From Aneurinibacillus sp. REN35 (GTDB taxonomy: Bacteria > Bacillota > Bacilli > Aneurinibacillales > Aneurinibacillaceae), in contig NZ_JBFTXJ020000001.1 of the NCBI RefSeq assembly GCF_041379945.2, forward strand, positions 372,001 through 436,000: a DNA stretch of 64,000 bases, in the 5' to 3' direction. Numbering within the stretch: the stretch's first letter is position 1; the number at the start of each line of letters is the position of its first letter. The position numbers and the translations under genes are program-made. Below are positions 53,265 to 62,292 of the stretch, in pieces. Under the pieces are notes generated by a model. It was given only the letters and a program-made list of their open reading frames with translations. It was not told the DNA's origin and did no database searches.

Positions 53265-54329
53265 ATGAAGCGATGGAGCAAGGTTCTTCTGGCATCAATG
53301 CTGTTGCTATTGGTCATCCTGACAGGGTGCGGAGGCGGCAAGACGGCCACGGGAGAAAAAAAGCAAGGAGATGAAAAAACACTAACAATCTATACGGCAC
53401 TAGAAGATGATCAAATTCAAACGTATCTTGCATCATTTAAGAAAAAATATCCGGATATTACACTGAACATCGTGCGTGACTCGACGGGTGTCATTACTGC
53501 TAAGCTTCTCGCAGAAAAAGAAAATCCGCAAGCAGATGTGGTGTGGGGAACCGCAGCAACAAGTCTGCTCGTGTTAGATCAAAATCAAATGCTCGAAGGC
53601 TATTCACCAAAAGGTATAGAACGCATCGTCCCTCAGTTCAAGGATAAAGCTGAACCTGCCCATTGGGTCGGGATTGATGCGTGGGAGACAGCGGTTATTG
53701 TAAACACGAAGGAGTTAGAGAAACGAAAGCTTCCCATTCCGCAAACGTATGCAGATTTAACTAAGCCAGAATACAGAGGACTAATCGTCATGCCGAATCC
53801 GTCCTCTTCGGGTACAGGATTTCTAACTATTTCTGGATTACATCAATTGCTTGGCGAGCAAAAGGCATGGGAGTACATTGATAAGCTGCATGAAAATATT
53901 GCGCTGTACACACATTCCGGTTCCAAACCAGCAAAGATGGCGGCACAAGGTGAATATCCGATTGGCATTTCTTTTGGCTATCGCGGAATTACAGAGAAGA
54001 AAAAGGGAGCGCCAGTAGAAGTTGTATTTCCTAAAGAAGGCTCCGGCTGGGATTTAGAAGCAAATGCATTGGTGAAAAAGAAACAGATTAAGCCGGAAGC
54101 AAAGCTATTCCTCGATTGGGCGATCAGCGATGAGGCGATGAAAGAATACAACAAGAACTTTGCGATTGTCAGCGTGAAAAATGAAGGACAGGTAATTCCA
54201 GAAGGCTATACGCAGGATCCATTACAGCAGCTGATTCCGTATGATTTTAACAAAGCAGCAACGGAGCGTGAACGTGTTCTAAAGGAATGGGATCAGCGCT
54301 ATAGCGCAAAAAGTGAACCGAAAAAGTAG
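53265..54329 (+). CDS. phnS: 2-aminoethylphosphonate ABC transporter, substrate-binding lipoprotein
   Basis: A 354-residue family 1/Fe-type receptor (PhnS2-like). Signal and lipobox (VILTGCGGG near residue 22) are followed by the IYTALEDDQIQTYLASF first strand, ADVVWGTAATSLL, and VMPNPSSSGTGFL, which in this branch contact an anionic ligand. The same family includes ferric receptors; here adjacency to phnX and phnW makes 2-AEP the likely ligand. Start ATG 53265 follows GCGAGGGAG; longer frames have no ribosome site. It follows a PhoP-type box and starts the operon. Confidence 0.88.
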   Translation: MKRWSKVLLASMLLLLVILTGCGGGKTATGEKKQGDEKTLTIYTALEDDQIQTYLASFKKKYPDITLNIVRDSTGVITAKLLAEKENPQADVVWGTAATSLLVLDQNQMLEGYSPKGIERIVPQFKDKAEPAHWVGIDAWETAVIVNTKELEKRKLPIPQTYADLTKPEYRGLIVMPNPSSSGTGFLTISGLHQLLGEQKAWEYIDKLHENIALYTHSGSKPAKMAAQGEYPIGISFGYRGITEKKKGAPVEVVFPKEGSGWDLEANALVKKKQIKPEAKLFLDWAISDEAMKEYNKNFAIVSVKNEGQVIPEGYTQDPLQQLIPYDFNKAATERERVLKEWDQRYSAKSEPKK

Positions 54330-54348
54330 AAGGGGGAAGTATGAGCTT

Positions 54349-55392
54349 ATGAAAGATGCATACCTTTCCGTACATAACATCTCCAAGCAATTTGGTGCCT
54401 ATACTGCATTACGTGATATTAGCTTTACGATTCGTAAGGGTGAGTTTGTTTGTTTGCTTGGTCCAAGTGGATGCGGTAAAACGACGCTGCTCCGTACTTT
54501 AGCTGGCTTAGAACAGCCAAATCAAGGTCGGCTGTTCGTCGGAGGAAAGGATGTCACGTCTCTTCCTCCATCGCAGCGCAACTTCGGGATGGTGTTCCAA
54601 TCGTACGCTTTGTTTCCGAATTTGACAGCCTATCAAAATATCGCGTACGGCTTGAAAAGCAGAAAGCTATCTAAGCGTGAGATCGAAGAAAAGGTGAGAG
54701 ATGCACTCGCAATGGTTGATTTAGAACATGTGCGAGATAAGTATCCGTCGCAGCTTTCGGGAGGACAGCAGCAACGTGTTGCACTGGCGCGCGCAGTTGT
54801 CTTGTCCCCTGATTTTCTACTCCTGGATGAACCGTTATCGGCGCTCGATGCGAAAGTACGTATGAAGCTGCGGCGAGAAATTTGTGCCTTACAAGAAAGG
54901 TTAGGGATTACAACCATTATGGTTACCCACGATCAAGAAGAAGCATTAACAATGGCAGATCGCATTGTAGTAATGAACCATGCAGAAATTGTACAAATTG
55001 GCACACCGCAGGACGTCTATCAGTATCCCAGCTCTCCGTTTGTGGCTGACTTCATCGGCGCCATCAATTTTATGCCTGCTTCCCGATGGAGTAATGCGGC
55101 ATCAAGCGAGGAAGGATTGCTGGCCGTGCGTCCCGAGCATATTCGCATTACGGAAGTGGAGAGTGATGTAGGCTTGCAGGCTGTGATTCGGGATATTGAA
55201 TTCCGAGGTCCCTTTTATCGGGTTATGCTGCAAATGATGGATGATCATGATACACCGACGGATCAAGTTATGGTACTGGATGTATCTGCACATGTATCAG
55301 AGCGGATTCAACTAGAAAAGAATAAACGGTTATCACTTGAATTACCAATGGAGAGGCTGATCTCATTTGAAGAAGGTATGGTGGCAAAATGA
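54349..55392 (+). CDS. phnT: 2-aminoethylphosphonate ABC transporter, ATP-binding protein
   Basis: A 347-residue ATPase of the Fe/putrescine/2-AEP group. Walker A GPSGCGKTT, FQSYALFPNLTAYQN (Q loop), signature [15 protein letters not shown], Walker B LLLDEPLSALDAKVR, and switch VTHDQEEAL are intact in the first 240 residues. A C-terminal TOBE-like domain (LLAVRPEHIRI and following) occupies 250-347. Start ATG 54349 follows AAGGGGGAAG; the 5' extension in frame overlaps the receptor gene. It energises uptake of 2-AEP. Confidence 0.93.
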   Translation: MKDAYLSVHNISKQFGAYTALRDISFTIRKGEFVCLLGPSGCGKTTLLRTLAGLEQPNQGRLFVGGKDVTSLPPSQRNFGMVFQSYALFPNLTAYQNIAYGLKSRKLSKREIEEKVRDALAMVDLEHVRDKYPSQLSGGQQQRVALARAVVLSPDFLLLDEPLSALDAKVRMKLRREICALQERLGITTIMVTHDQEEALTMADRIVVMNHAEIVQIGTPQDVYQYPSSPFVADFIGAINFMPASRWSNAASSEEGLLAVRPEHIRITEVESDVGLQAVIRDIEFRGPFYRVMLQMMDDHDTPTDQVMVLDVSAHVSERIQLEKNKRLSLELPMERLISFEEGMVAK

Positions 55393-55408
55393 GCGCGGAG
55401 AAGAAAGT

Positions 55409-57118
55409 TTGCTGAATAGGCCGATGATTCGTCAAAAAAATGAACACGAACAGTGGATACAAAAAGCGTTAGTACTTATCGTGTTTGTTTCCCTTTTCGT
55501 CAGTATTATTGTGCCCCTTGGTGTATTGTTTCGTCAAGCATTGGTAGATGAGGCAGGAGCGTTCATCGGTTTTTCACATATACGTACCTATCTTTCCAGT
55601 CCAGCGCTGGTGCAGTCTCTTACGAATACGGTATATGTTTCGCTGATGACAACCGTTGTATCTGTTACGCTGGCGTTCTTGTATGCCTACGCGTTTCATC
55701 GTATGGCCATGAGAGGAAAAGTGTTTTTCAAATATGTGGCATTGCTTCCGTTGTTTGCGCCAACTATGATGCACGGTATTGGCCTGACGTATTTATTCGG
55801 CAATCAGGGTGTAGTAACAACGGGGTTGTTCGGATATTTCTCTCAAGGTATTGATATTGATTTGTACGGTCCAATCGGTATTATTCTGGCAGAAATTTTT
55901 TATACATTCCCACAGGCGTTTTTAATTTTAAGCGTGTCATTGGCGGTTGCGGATTATAGGTTGTATGAAGCAGCAGATACGCTGGGTGCAGGGAGAATTC
56001 GCAAGTTTTTTACGATTACATTACCCGGGGTTAAGTATGGGCTTATCAGTTCCGCGTTCGTTGTTTTTACATTGAGTTTTACCGATTTTGGTGCACCGAA
56101 AATTGTCGGCGGACAATATAACGTGCTGGCAACCGACATATATAAGTATGTGATTGGGCAGCAAAATATGGCGATGGGTGCCACGGTGGGCATGATTTTG
56201 CTGCTTCCGGCAGTGGTCGCATTTATCGTTGACCGTTTGGTAGAGCAAAAGCAAGGTTCATTTATCACGGCTAAGTCGGTCTCGTATCGTATCGAAAAAA
56301 AAACGCTGCGTGACTCCCTTGGTTTTATATATTGCCTGCTTATAGCCTCTGCCATTTTAATTCTGCTGGGTGCGGTTGCGATGGCGGCAGTTGTAAAAGT
56401 GTGGCCGTATGATTTAACGTTTACGCTGATCCATTTTGATTTTACAACGGTTGCTGGCAGTGATGGAATGACGGCCTACCGGAATAGTGTGCTGGTCGCT
56501 TTCATAAGTGCAGCAGCAGGAGCTGTAATCACATTTATCAATGCGTACTTGATCGAAAAAAGCCGATGGATGTCAATACTACGACAGCTTAGCTATTTTA
56601 TCTCCATCCTGCCAATGGCGATTCCAGGGTTGGTGATTGGACTTGCCTACGTCTTTTTCTTCAACCAGCCGGGCAATCCATTGAACTGGATGTATGGAAC
56701 CATATGGATCATTATACTGGCAAACATTACTCATTTTTATTCGGTGGCATTTATCACCGCAACCAGCGCGTTAAAAAAGCTTGATAAGGAATTTGAGCTT
56801 GTTTCTGAGTCGATGGGCGTGCCATTCTATAAGACATTTTTTCGAGTTACCGTACCACTAACCTTGCCCGCGATTTTTGAGATTGCTGTTTATTATTTTG
56901 TCAATTCGATGGTGACGATTTCGGCTGTCGTCTTTCTTTATTCCGCTGATTTTAAACTGGCATCGGTAGCGATCGTTAATATGGATGATGCAGGAGATAT
57001 TGCCCCAGCGGCTGCGATGTCGATGCTAATTTTGCTAACAAATATTGCTGTGCGAGCCATATATGAAGTGCTGACGGGGAAATTGCGTCAGCGTACACAG
57101 ATATGGCAAAAACAATAA
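55409..57118 (+). CDS. 2-aminoethylphosphonate ABC transporter, fused double permease
   Basis: A 569-residue permease with two permease domains in one chain and about 12 predicted helices. Each half ends with an EAA-type loop: YEAADTLGAGRIRKFFTITLP near 200 and FELVSESMGVPFYKTFFRVTVP near 475. This PhnU2-like fused form is known for 2-AEP importers (as for ferric FbpB). TTG 55409 lies 8 bases after CGGAG; TTG 55367, overlapping the ATPase gene, is the alternative and would add 14 residues. It precedes phnX by 24 bases. Confidence 0.92.
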   Translation: MLNRPMIRQKNEHEQWIQKALVLIVFVSLFVSIIVPLGVLFRQALVDEAGAFIGFSHIRTYLSSPALVQSLTNTVYVSLMTTVVSVTLAFLYAYAFHRMAMRGKVFFKYVALLPLFAPTMMHGIGLTYLFGNQGVVTTGLFGYFSQGIDIDLYGPIGIILAEIFYTFPQAFLILSVSLAVADYRLYEAADTLGAGRIRKFFTITLPGVKYGLISSAFVVFTLSFTDFGAPKIVGGQYNVLATDIYKYVIGQQNMAMGATVGMILLLPAVVAFIVDRLVEQKQGSFITAKSVSYRIEKKTLRDSLGFIYCLLIASAILILLGAVAMAAVVKVWPYDLTFTLIHFDFTTVAGSDGMTAYRNSVLVAFISAAAGAVITFINAYLIEKSRWMSILRQLSYFISILPMAIPGLVIGLAYVFFFNQPGNPLNWMYGTIWIIILANITHFYSVAFITATSALKKLDKEFELVSESMGVPFYKTFFRVTVPLTLPAIFEIAVYYFVNSMVTISAVVFLYSADFKLASVAIVNMDDAGDIAPAAAMSMLILLTNIAVRAIYEVLTGKLRQRTQIWQKQ

Positions 57119-57142
57119 AAGACGGAGAGGAAGAAGAGGATC

Positions 57143-57940
57143 ATGATACAGGGTGTAATTTTTGATTGGGCTGGAACAATGATTGATTATGGATGCTTTG
57201 CTCCACTGGCAGCTTTTATGGACGCCTTTAAACACAAGGGTGTTGAGATTACTGCGGAAGAAGTGCGGGAGCCGATGGGGCTTCCAAAGCGTGATCACAT
57301 TGCGGCGATTTGCGCCATGAAGCGTGTGGCAGAGGCATGGGAGAAAAAGTATGGCAAACGTCCAGATAATGAAGATATCGATGCGTTGTATGCAGATTTT
57401 GAAGCTGGATTGTTCTCTGTACTAGCTGATCATGCAAAACCGATACCGGGGTCTGTTCAGTTGGTCGATCGTTTGCGTGCGCAAGGAGTTAAAATTGGCT
57501 CTACGACGGGATATACGTTAGACATGATGAAAGTGATCGTACCAAAGGCGAAAGAACAGGGGTATGCGCCGGACGTCATTGTAACACCTGATGACGTGCC
57601 AGCAGGTCGTCCGCTCCCTTGGATGTGCTATGTGAATGCGATGCGCTTAGGTGTGTATCCAATGTACAGGTTGGTAAAGATAGGCGATACAGTAAGCGAC
57701 ATTCAGGAAGGAAGGAACGCCGGAGCATGGACAGTAGGTGTCATCAAAGGCAGCAGCGAACTTGGCCTGAAGGAGGAAGAAGTGCAGACATGTGACTCAG
57801 ATGCGCTCCATCAAAAAATGGATGCTGTTCGTGAACGATTTTACCATGCAGGTGCTCACTTTGTTATGGAAGCCATAGGCGAATTAGATGAAGTCATTGC
57901 TCAGATAAATGAGCGCATGCGGCAGGGTGAACGTCCGTAA
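57143..57940 (+). CDS. phnX: Phosphonoacetaldehyde hydrolase (phosphonatase)
   Basis: A 265-residue HAD-fold enzyme that splits phosphonoacetaldehyde into acetaldehyde and phosphate. The nucleophile D8 and the family-specific A10 are in FDWAGTMIDYG, and the Schiff-base lysine K49 is in MGLPKRDHI. The D-to-K spacing of 41 equals that of D12/K53 in the B. cereus enzyme, which fixes the assignment. The later IGDTVSDIQEG supplies the acidic motif. Start ATG 57143 follows GGAGAGGAAGAGG. It sits between the permease and phnW. Confidence 0.96.
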   Translation: MIQGVIFDWAGTMIDYGCFAPLAAFMDAFKHKGVEITAEEVREPMGLPKRDHIAAICAMKRVAEAWEKKYGKRPDNEDIDALYADFEAGLFSVLADHAKPIPGSVQLVDRLRAQGVKIGSTTGYTLDMMKVIVPKAKEQGYAPDVIVTPDDVPAGRPLPWMCYVNAMRLGVYPMYRLVKIGDTVSDIQEGRNAGAWTVGVIKGSSELGLKEEEVQTCDSDALHQKMDAVRERFYHAGAHFVMEAIGELDEVIAQINERMRQGERP

Positions 57941-57964
57941 GCGCGATAGGAAGGGAAGAGAAAG

Positions 57965-59086
57965 ATGGCACATATGACGACCAAACAGTTACCGGATAAC
58001 CCGTATTTGTTATTAACGCCAGGTCCGCTTTCAACAACAAAGCAGGTCAAGGCAGCGATGCTGCGCGACTGGTGCACATGGGATGAGGATTACAATGAAC
58101 TTGTACAATCCATCCGCCAAAAGCTGGTAGAATTAGCCGCTTCGAATACAGAGAATTATACCGCTGTGCTCATGCAGGGAAGCGGGACATTTTCTGTGGA
58201 GTCTGTTATCGGCACAGCGATTCCTGAAAGTGGAAAGCTGCTGGTGCTGACTAACGGAGCATATGGCCAGCGAATGGTTCAGATGGCTCGTATGCTCCAT
58301 ATTGAAACGATTGTTCTTGATGCAGGAGAAGTTGCACCGGTAAACGTGGCGCGTTTAGAAGAAGAACTAAAGCAAGATCCGGATATTACGCATGTCGCAG
58401 TCGTGCACACGGAGACAACAACAGGAATGCTCAATCCCATTGCAGATGTTGGGAGAGTAACCAAAGCGTATGGCAAAGGCTTTATTGTCGATGCAATGAG
58501 CAGCTTTGGCGGCATTGCGCTGGATGCAGCGGAAATGGAGATTGATTTTCTGATCAGCAGTGCGAACAAGTGCATTCAAGGAGTGCCGGGCTTTGGATTT
58601 ATTCTGGCAAAAAGAGAGACACTTGCCGGGTGCAGGGGACAGGCACGTTCGCTATCGCTTGATTTATACGAGCAGTGGAACACAATGGAGAAGGAAAATG
58701 GAAAATGGCGCTTTACTTCTCCGACACATGCTGTATATGCCTTTTATACTGCGTTGAAAGAATTGGAGGAAGAGGGCGGTGTTGCGGCACGGGAAGCGCG
58801 CTACCGGCAGAACCAACACATGTTGGTAGAAGGGATGCAGCGTTTTGGATTGATACCGTTGTTGGATAAGCAGCATCAATCTCCCATTATTACTTCTTTC
58901 TATTATCCAAAGAGTTCGCTGTTTACATTCAAAGCGTTCTACACACGACTGAAAAGGGAAGGTTTTGTCATTTACCCAGGCAAGATTACAACAGCAGATA
59001 CGTTTCGCATCGGAAATATCGGAGAGGTATACCCTGATGATATGAAGCGATTGGTAGAGACGGTAGAAAAGAACATATTTTGGTAA
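57965..59086 (+). CDS. phnW: 2-aminoethylphosphonate--pyruvate transaminase
   Basis: A 373-residue class V aminotransferase that converts 2-AEP and pyruvate into phosphonoacetaldehyde and alanine. Motifs: [16 protein letters not shown] at the start, [28 protein letters not shown], the PLP Asp in [12 protein letters not shown], and the Schiff-base lysine K202 in [12 protein letters not shown]. The PLP site and the phosphonate-binding Arg region near the C-terminus ([11 protein letters not shown]) are intact. ATG 57965 follows GGAAGGGAAG, 24 bases after phnX. The order is phnX before phnW. Confidence 0.96.
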   Translation: MAHMTTKQLPDNPYLLLTPGPLSTTKQVKAAMLRDWCTWDEDYNELVQSIRQKLVELAASNTENYTAVLMQGSGTFSVESVIGTAIPESGKLLVLTNGAYGQRMVQMARMLHIETIVLDAGEVAPVNVARLEEELKQDPDITHVAVVHTETTTGMLNPIADVGRVTKAYGKGFIVDAMSSFGGIALDAAEMEIDFLISSANKCIQGVPGFGFILAKRETLAGCRGQARSLSLDLYEQWNTMEKENGKWRFTSPTHAVYAFYTALKELEEEGGVAAREARYRQNQHMLVEGMQRFGLIPLLDKQHQSPIITSFYYPKSSLFTFKAFYTRLKREGFVIYPGKITTADTFRIGNIGEVYPDDMKRLVETVEKNIFW

Positions 59087-59123
59087 CACGATGTGATGAT
59101 ATATACTAGAAGGGAGAACAGAT

Positions 59124-60323
59124 ATGAAGGTGTTTTGTTTAGGTGGGGCAGGTCGGATTTGCCGGGAAGCTATTTTGGATTTAGTGGAGCATTCCTCGTT
59201 CGAAAAAATTACGGTGGCAGACTTTAATGAAGAGGAAGGTCGCAAAGTGGTGGAATGGTTGAATGATCCGCGCGTTAATTTTCAAAAGGTTGATGTGCGA
59301 AATCATGAGGCGACCGTAGAGCAAATGCGAGGGTATGATGTAGTAATGGATGGTACGACCATTACGCTAAACGGACTGTCTACGGCATGCATCGCAGAAG
59401 CGGGATGTTGCGGTGTTAACTTGAATGGATTCGGTGAAGAGGAAGCATCAAACGAGGTGTTTCGGAAGAATGGAAAAGCATGCGTACCGGGCTTTGGGAT
59501 GACTCCCGGTGTAACACAAATGATGGCAATGTATGCAGCCAATCAATTAGAGGAGATCGAGTCCATTCGTGTAAGTCATGGTGCATTCCGCCCGATTGCT
59601 TTCTCGCGTTCGATTGCGGAGACGACGACATATGAATATGATCCGGAACTGCCTGGACGTATTGTATATGAAAACGGTGAATTTATACAGGTACCTCCGT
59701 TTGCAAGACCTCGTGAAATTCGTCTGCCAGAACCGTATGGCACAACCATACAATATATCATTCCGCATGCGGAAACAAAGACCTTAGCCAAAGCGCTGGT
59801 ACATAAAGGTGTGAAATTAATTGAAGTGCGCGGCACCTGGCCAAAGAAAAACATGCAGTTGGTTCGTGCGCTGTATGATTGGGGTGTATTACGCAATGAA
59901 AAGATTGTAATGAAAGGTGTAGAAGTTGGTGTTCTTGATTGCATTAGTGAATATCTGTTCCATTCTAGGGAAGGAACAGAAACCGAATTGTACGGCTATT
60001 CGCTGCATGTAGAAGTCGTGGGTGTAAAGAATGGAAAGCGAATGCGCCATACTTTATATCACACGCACCCGGCTTCAGACGGATCGGTAGAAGGATGGGA
60101 GCAGTTGCGTGCGTATACACGCAACGTTGGCATCCCTATGGCGATTGCAACAGAAATGCTGGCAAAAGGAATGGTAAACGCAACAGGTATTCTTACGCCG
60201 GAGGAAGCATTTGAGCCGGTTTCTGTTTTTAAAGAACTGGAGAAGCGTCAAATCTTTATTCATCATGAAAGTACAGAGATCGGTGAAGAAAGCGAAGCAG
60301 AAGTAGAGTCAATATCACTCTAG
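59124..60323 (+). CDS. Saccharopine-dehydrogenase-like oxidoreductase in the 2-AEP operon (paralogue B)
   Basis: A 399-residue protein with the Rossmann start MKVFCLGGAGRICREAI, an acidic ribose-binding end (VADFNEEEG), DVRNHEATVEQM, and the family turn ACVPGFGMTPGVTQMMAMYA near residue 120, which parallels GIVGSGSAPGIVNVMARYA of paralogue A. No known step from 2-AEP to acetaldehyde needs such an enzyme; family precedents oxidise secondary amines such as saccharopine. A role in freeing 2-AEP from an N-substituted form is inference. ATG 59124 follows AAGGGAG, 37 bases after phnW. It ends 41 bases before the DeoR regulator. Confidence 0.85.
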   Translation: MKVFCLGGAGRICREAILDLVEHSSFEKITVADFNEEEGRKVVEWLNDPRVNFQKVDVRNHEATVEQMRGYDVVMDGTTITLNGLSTACIAEAGCCGVNLNGFGEEEASNEVFRKNGKACVPGFGMTPGVTQMMAMYAANQLEEIESIRVSHGAFRPIAFSRSIAETTTYEYDPELPGRIVYENGEFIQVPPFARPREIRLPEPYGTTIQYIIPHAETKTLAKALVHKGVKLIEVRGTWPKKNMQLVRALYDWGVLRNEKIVMKGVEVGVLDCISEYLFHSREGTETELYGYSLHVEVVGVKNGKRMRHTLYHTHPASDGSVEGWEQLRAYTRNVGIPMAIATEMLAKGMVNATGILTPEEAFEPVSVFKELEKRQIFIHHESTEIGEESEAEVESISL

Positions 60324-60364
60324 TCTAAAAGGAATACTGAGATAAAACAGGAGGCTTTCGTGAC

Positions 60365-61150
60365 GTGTCACTCATTGGAGAAGAGAGAAAGCAGTTTATT
60401 TTACAGCGATTGAACGAATCAGGAAAAGTGAGGACCATGGATCTAGTAGATAAGCTAGAGGTATCGTCTGAAACGATTCGCCGTTATTTAGAAGAGCTTG
60501 AAAATGAAAAGAAGCTGAAGCGGGTATATGGCGGAGCTGTAAAAGGAAACGATGGCAAGGAGGAACCTTCTATTTATACTCGTGAGATTCTCCATGCTGA
60601 AGAGAAGAAGCAGATAGGCAAAGCAGCCGCCAGCTTGATTCAAAGTAACGAGATCATAGCGATTGATGATGGTACGACAACGATTCAGCTTGTGCATTAT
60701 CTTATGGAAAAAGAGAACATTACGGTGATTACTGCGTCTTTTCCTGTTTTATCGCTTTTGCTGCAGTATGAAAATCAAGGACTGTTTTCCGGAGAAATAT
60801 TTTTTATTGGCGGTAAGGTAAATTCGCGCTATTCTCGCACGTCTGGTTCCTTAGCAGAAAAAATGATGGAAAACTTCAATGTGGATAAAGCCTTCATTGC
60901 GATTGATGGAATTTCTCTTGAAAGAGGAATTACGAGTTATGACGTTGAGCGAGCTATGCTATCCCGAAAATTTATGGAACAAGCTACACAGACAATCGTC
61001 ATGTTTGATGGCTCAAAAATTGGTGCAAGCAACTTCTACAAGCTAGCAGGGCTTGAAGATGCCGATGTTTTGATTAGCAACCTCCCAGTTCCTGTGGAGT
61101 GGGAGGGAGAAATCAGACAGGCTGGGATAGAATGGTTGGCTGCTGATTAG
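60365..61150 (+). CDS. DeoR/GlpR-family transcriptional regulator
   Basis: A 261-residue repressor: N-terminal HTH_DeoR (KVRTMDLVDKLEVSSETIRRYLEELE; recognition helix SSETIRRYL) and a C-terminal DeoRC sensor of the sugar-phosphate isomerase fold with IAIDDGTTTIQL and the FIAIDGISLERGIT segment. DeoR sensors usually bind phosphorylated metabolites, so phosphonoacetaldehyde or a phosphate ester is a plausible ligand. GTG 60365 is 10 bases after AGGAGG. It is the last gene of the 2-AEP operon and ends at a terminator. Confidence 0.9.
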   Translation: MSLIGEERKQFILQRLNESGKVRTMDLVDKLEVSSETIRRYLEELENEKKLKRVYGGAVKGNDGKEEPSIYTREILHAEEKKQIGKAAASLIQSNEIIAIDDGTTTIQLVHYLMEKENITVITASFPVLSLLLQYENQGLFSGEIFFIGGKVNSRYSRTSGSLAEKMMENFNVDKAFIAIDGISLERGITSYDVERAMLSRKFMEQATQTIVMFDGSKIGASNFYKLAGLEDADVLISNLPVPVEWEGEIRQAGIEWLAAD

Positions 61151-61169
61151 ATAAATATGGTAAATAAAG

Positions 61170-61209
61170 AAGAAAGGCAAATTTTATGTGTTCAGCCTTT
61201 CTTTTTTTA
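61170..61209 (+). terminator. Terminator of the 2-AEP operon
   Basis: Stem AGAAAGGC / GCCTTTCT with a 16-base loop, followed by seven T. Confidence 0.85.
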
Positions 61210-61249
61210 TATTTTAGTGTGCATGTATTTGAATTTTCTAACATTATGA

Positions 61250-61278
61250 TTGCATCCATGTTTTCTGTATGATAATAT
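61250..61278 (+). promoter_or_regulatory. Promoter of the AraC-family gene
   Basis: -35 TTGCAT (61250-61255), 17-base spacer, -10 TAATAT (61273-61278); leader of about 70 bases. Confidence 0.5.
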
Positions 61279-61355
61279 AAATGCGAACAAGGGTTCTGAT
61301 CGGGCGGTGTGAATCAATTCTTACATAATCAAAAAATACGGAAGGAAGTGCAGAA

Positions 61356-62159
61356 ATGATAACGGAACGGTCTGCCGAGATAGATGAAGTGATTGCCTAT
61401 ATTCACCACCATCTTGATGAGCCTTTGCCGCTTTCTCGATTGGCCAGTTATGCAGCCTATAGCCCGTACCATTTCACACGCGTTTTTAAAGAAAGAACGG
61501 GTCTCTCCCCCCTGTATTATGTTTCATCCCTGCGATTACAGAAAGCTAAGGATCTGCTGCTGCGTACCAACCTTAGTGTTCGTGATATTGGATTGGAGAT
61601 CGGTCAACAAAGTCTAGGAACATTCACCACACGATTTACCGAGCGGGTGGGAATGTCACCGACCCAATTTCGAAATTCTACATTGCAAGCGGAACATCAC
61701 TTGCAGTCATTGCAGATGCTTAACCGTTGGCATGCTGCTACGCCGCAAGCTATAACAAATCGATATGGCAGAATAGAAGGGACCGTCGAAGCCGCCAGTC
61801 CTTTTGATGGTGTTATTTTGATCGGTTTGTTTGCCAAGCCGATTCCAGAGGGAGTCCCTTTATATGGAACATTACTTTTTTCTTTAGGGGATTTTTGCTT
61901 TACAGGGGTTAAGCCAGGCGTCTATTATTTGATGGCTACATCGCTTTCTTGGGGAATGAACGCGATGGATGTTCTTCTTCCTCAAACAACGCTGCGCACT
62001 CGATCCAAGGAGCCGCTTGTTGTCGAACCGTATTCTTTTGTACCGTATCAGCGGGTAATGCTCTATCCTCCCCGCTTGGATGATCCGCCCATCCTGATTT
62101 CTCTTTCTCTATTAATGAATAATTTTCTTGAGCGAATGAAACAAATTAGCAACCGATAA
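61356..62159 (+). CDS. AraC-family transcriptional regulator
   Basis: A 267-residue protein with the double helix-turn-helix at the N-terminus (residues 8-105; LPLSRLASYAAYSPYHFTRVFKERTG and the second unit SVRDIGLEIGQQSLGTFTTRFTERVGMSP, seen in parts). The rest (about 120-267) is a ligand-binding-like domain of unknown type, with GYxVxxP-type strands. Such N-terminal-HTH AraC proteins with a GyrI-like tail act as activators of stress or efflux genes. ATG 61356 follows GGAAGGAAG. Monocistronic; followed by a terminator. Its target is not evident. Confidence 0.88.
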   Translation: MITERSAEIDEVIAYIHHHLDEPLPLSRLASYAAYSPYHFTRVFKERTGLSPLYYVSSLRLQKAKDLLLRTNLSVRDIGLEIGQQSLGTFTTRFTERVGMSPTQFRNSTLQAEHHLQSLQMLNRWHAATPQAITNRYGRIEGTVEAASPFDGVILIGLFAKPIPEGVPLYGTLLFSLGDFCFTGVKPGVYYLMATSLSWGMNAMDVLLPQTTLRTRSKEPLVVEPYSFVPYQRVMLYPPRLDDPPILISLSLLMNNFLERMKQISNR

Positions 62160-62243
62160 GAGGCGATAGGATACGTTTACTGAGGAGATATTCACCCTTC
62201 ATTCCCTCAAAATCAAATGTAACAGTAAAATAAATCATAGCAT

Positions 62244-62278
62244 GAGGTTGCCTTTTTTAGAAAGGCAACCTCTTTTTG
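62244..62278. terminator. Strong terminator shared by converging genes
   Basis: 13-bp stem GAGGTTGCCTTTT / AAAGGCAACCTC with a short loop and T tract, between the AraC gene and the minus-strand sigma-54 activator. Confidence 0.9.
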
Positions 62279-62292
62279 TCGTTTAGAAGATG

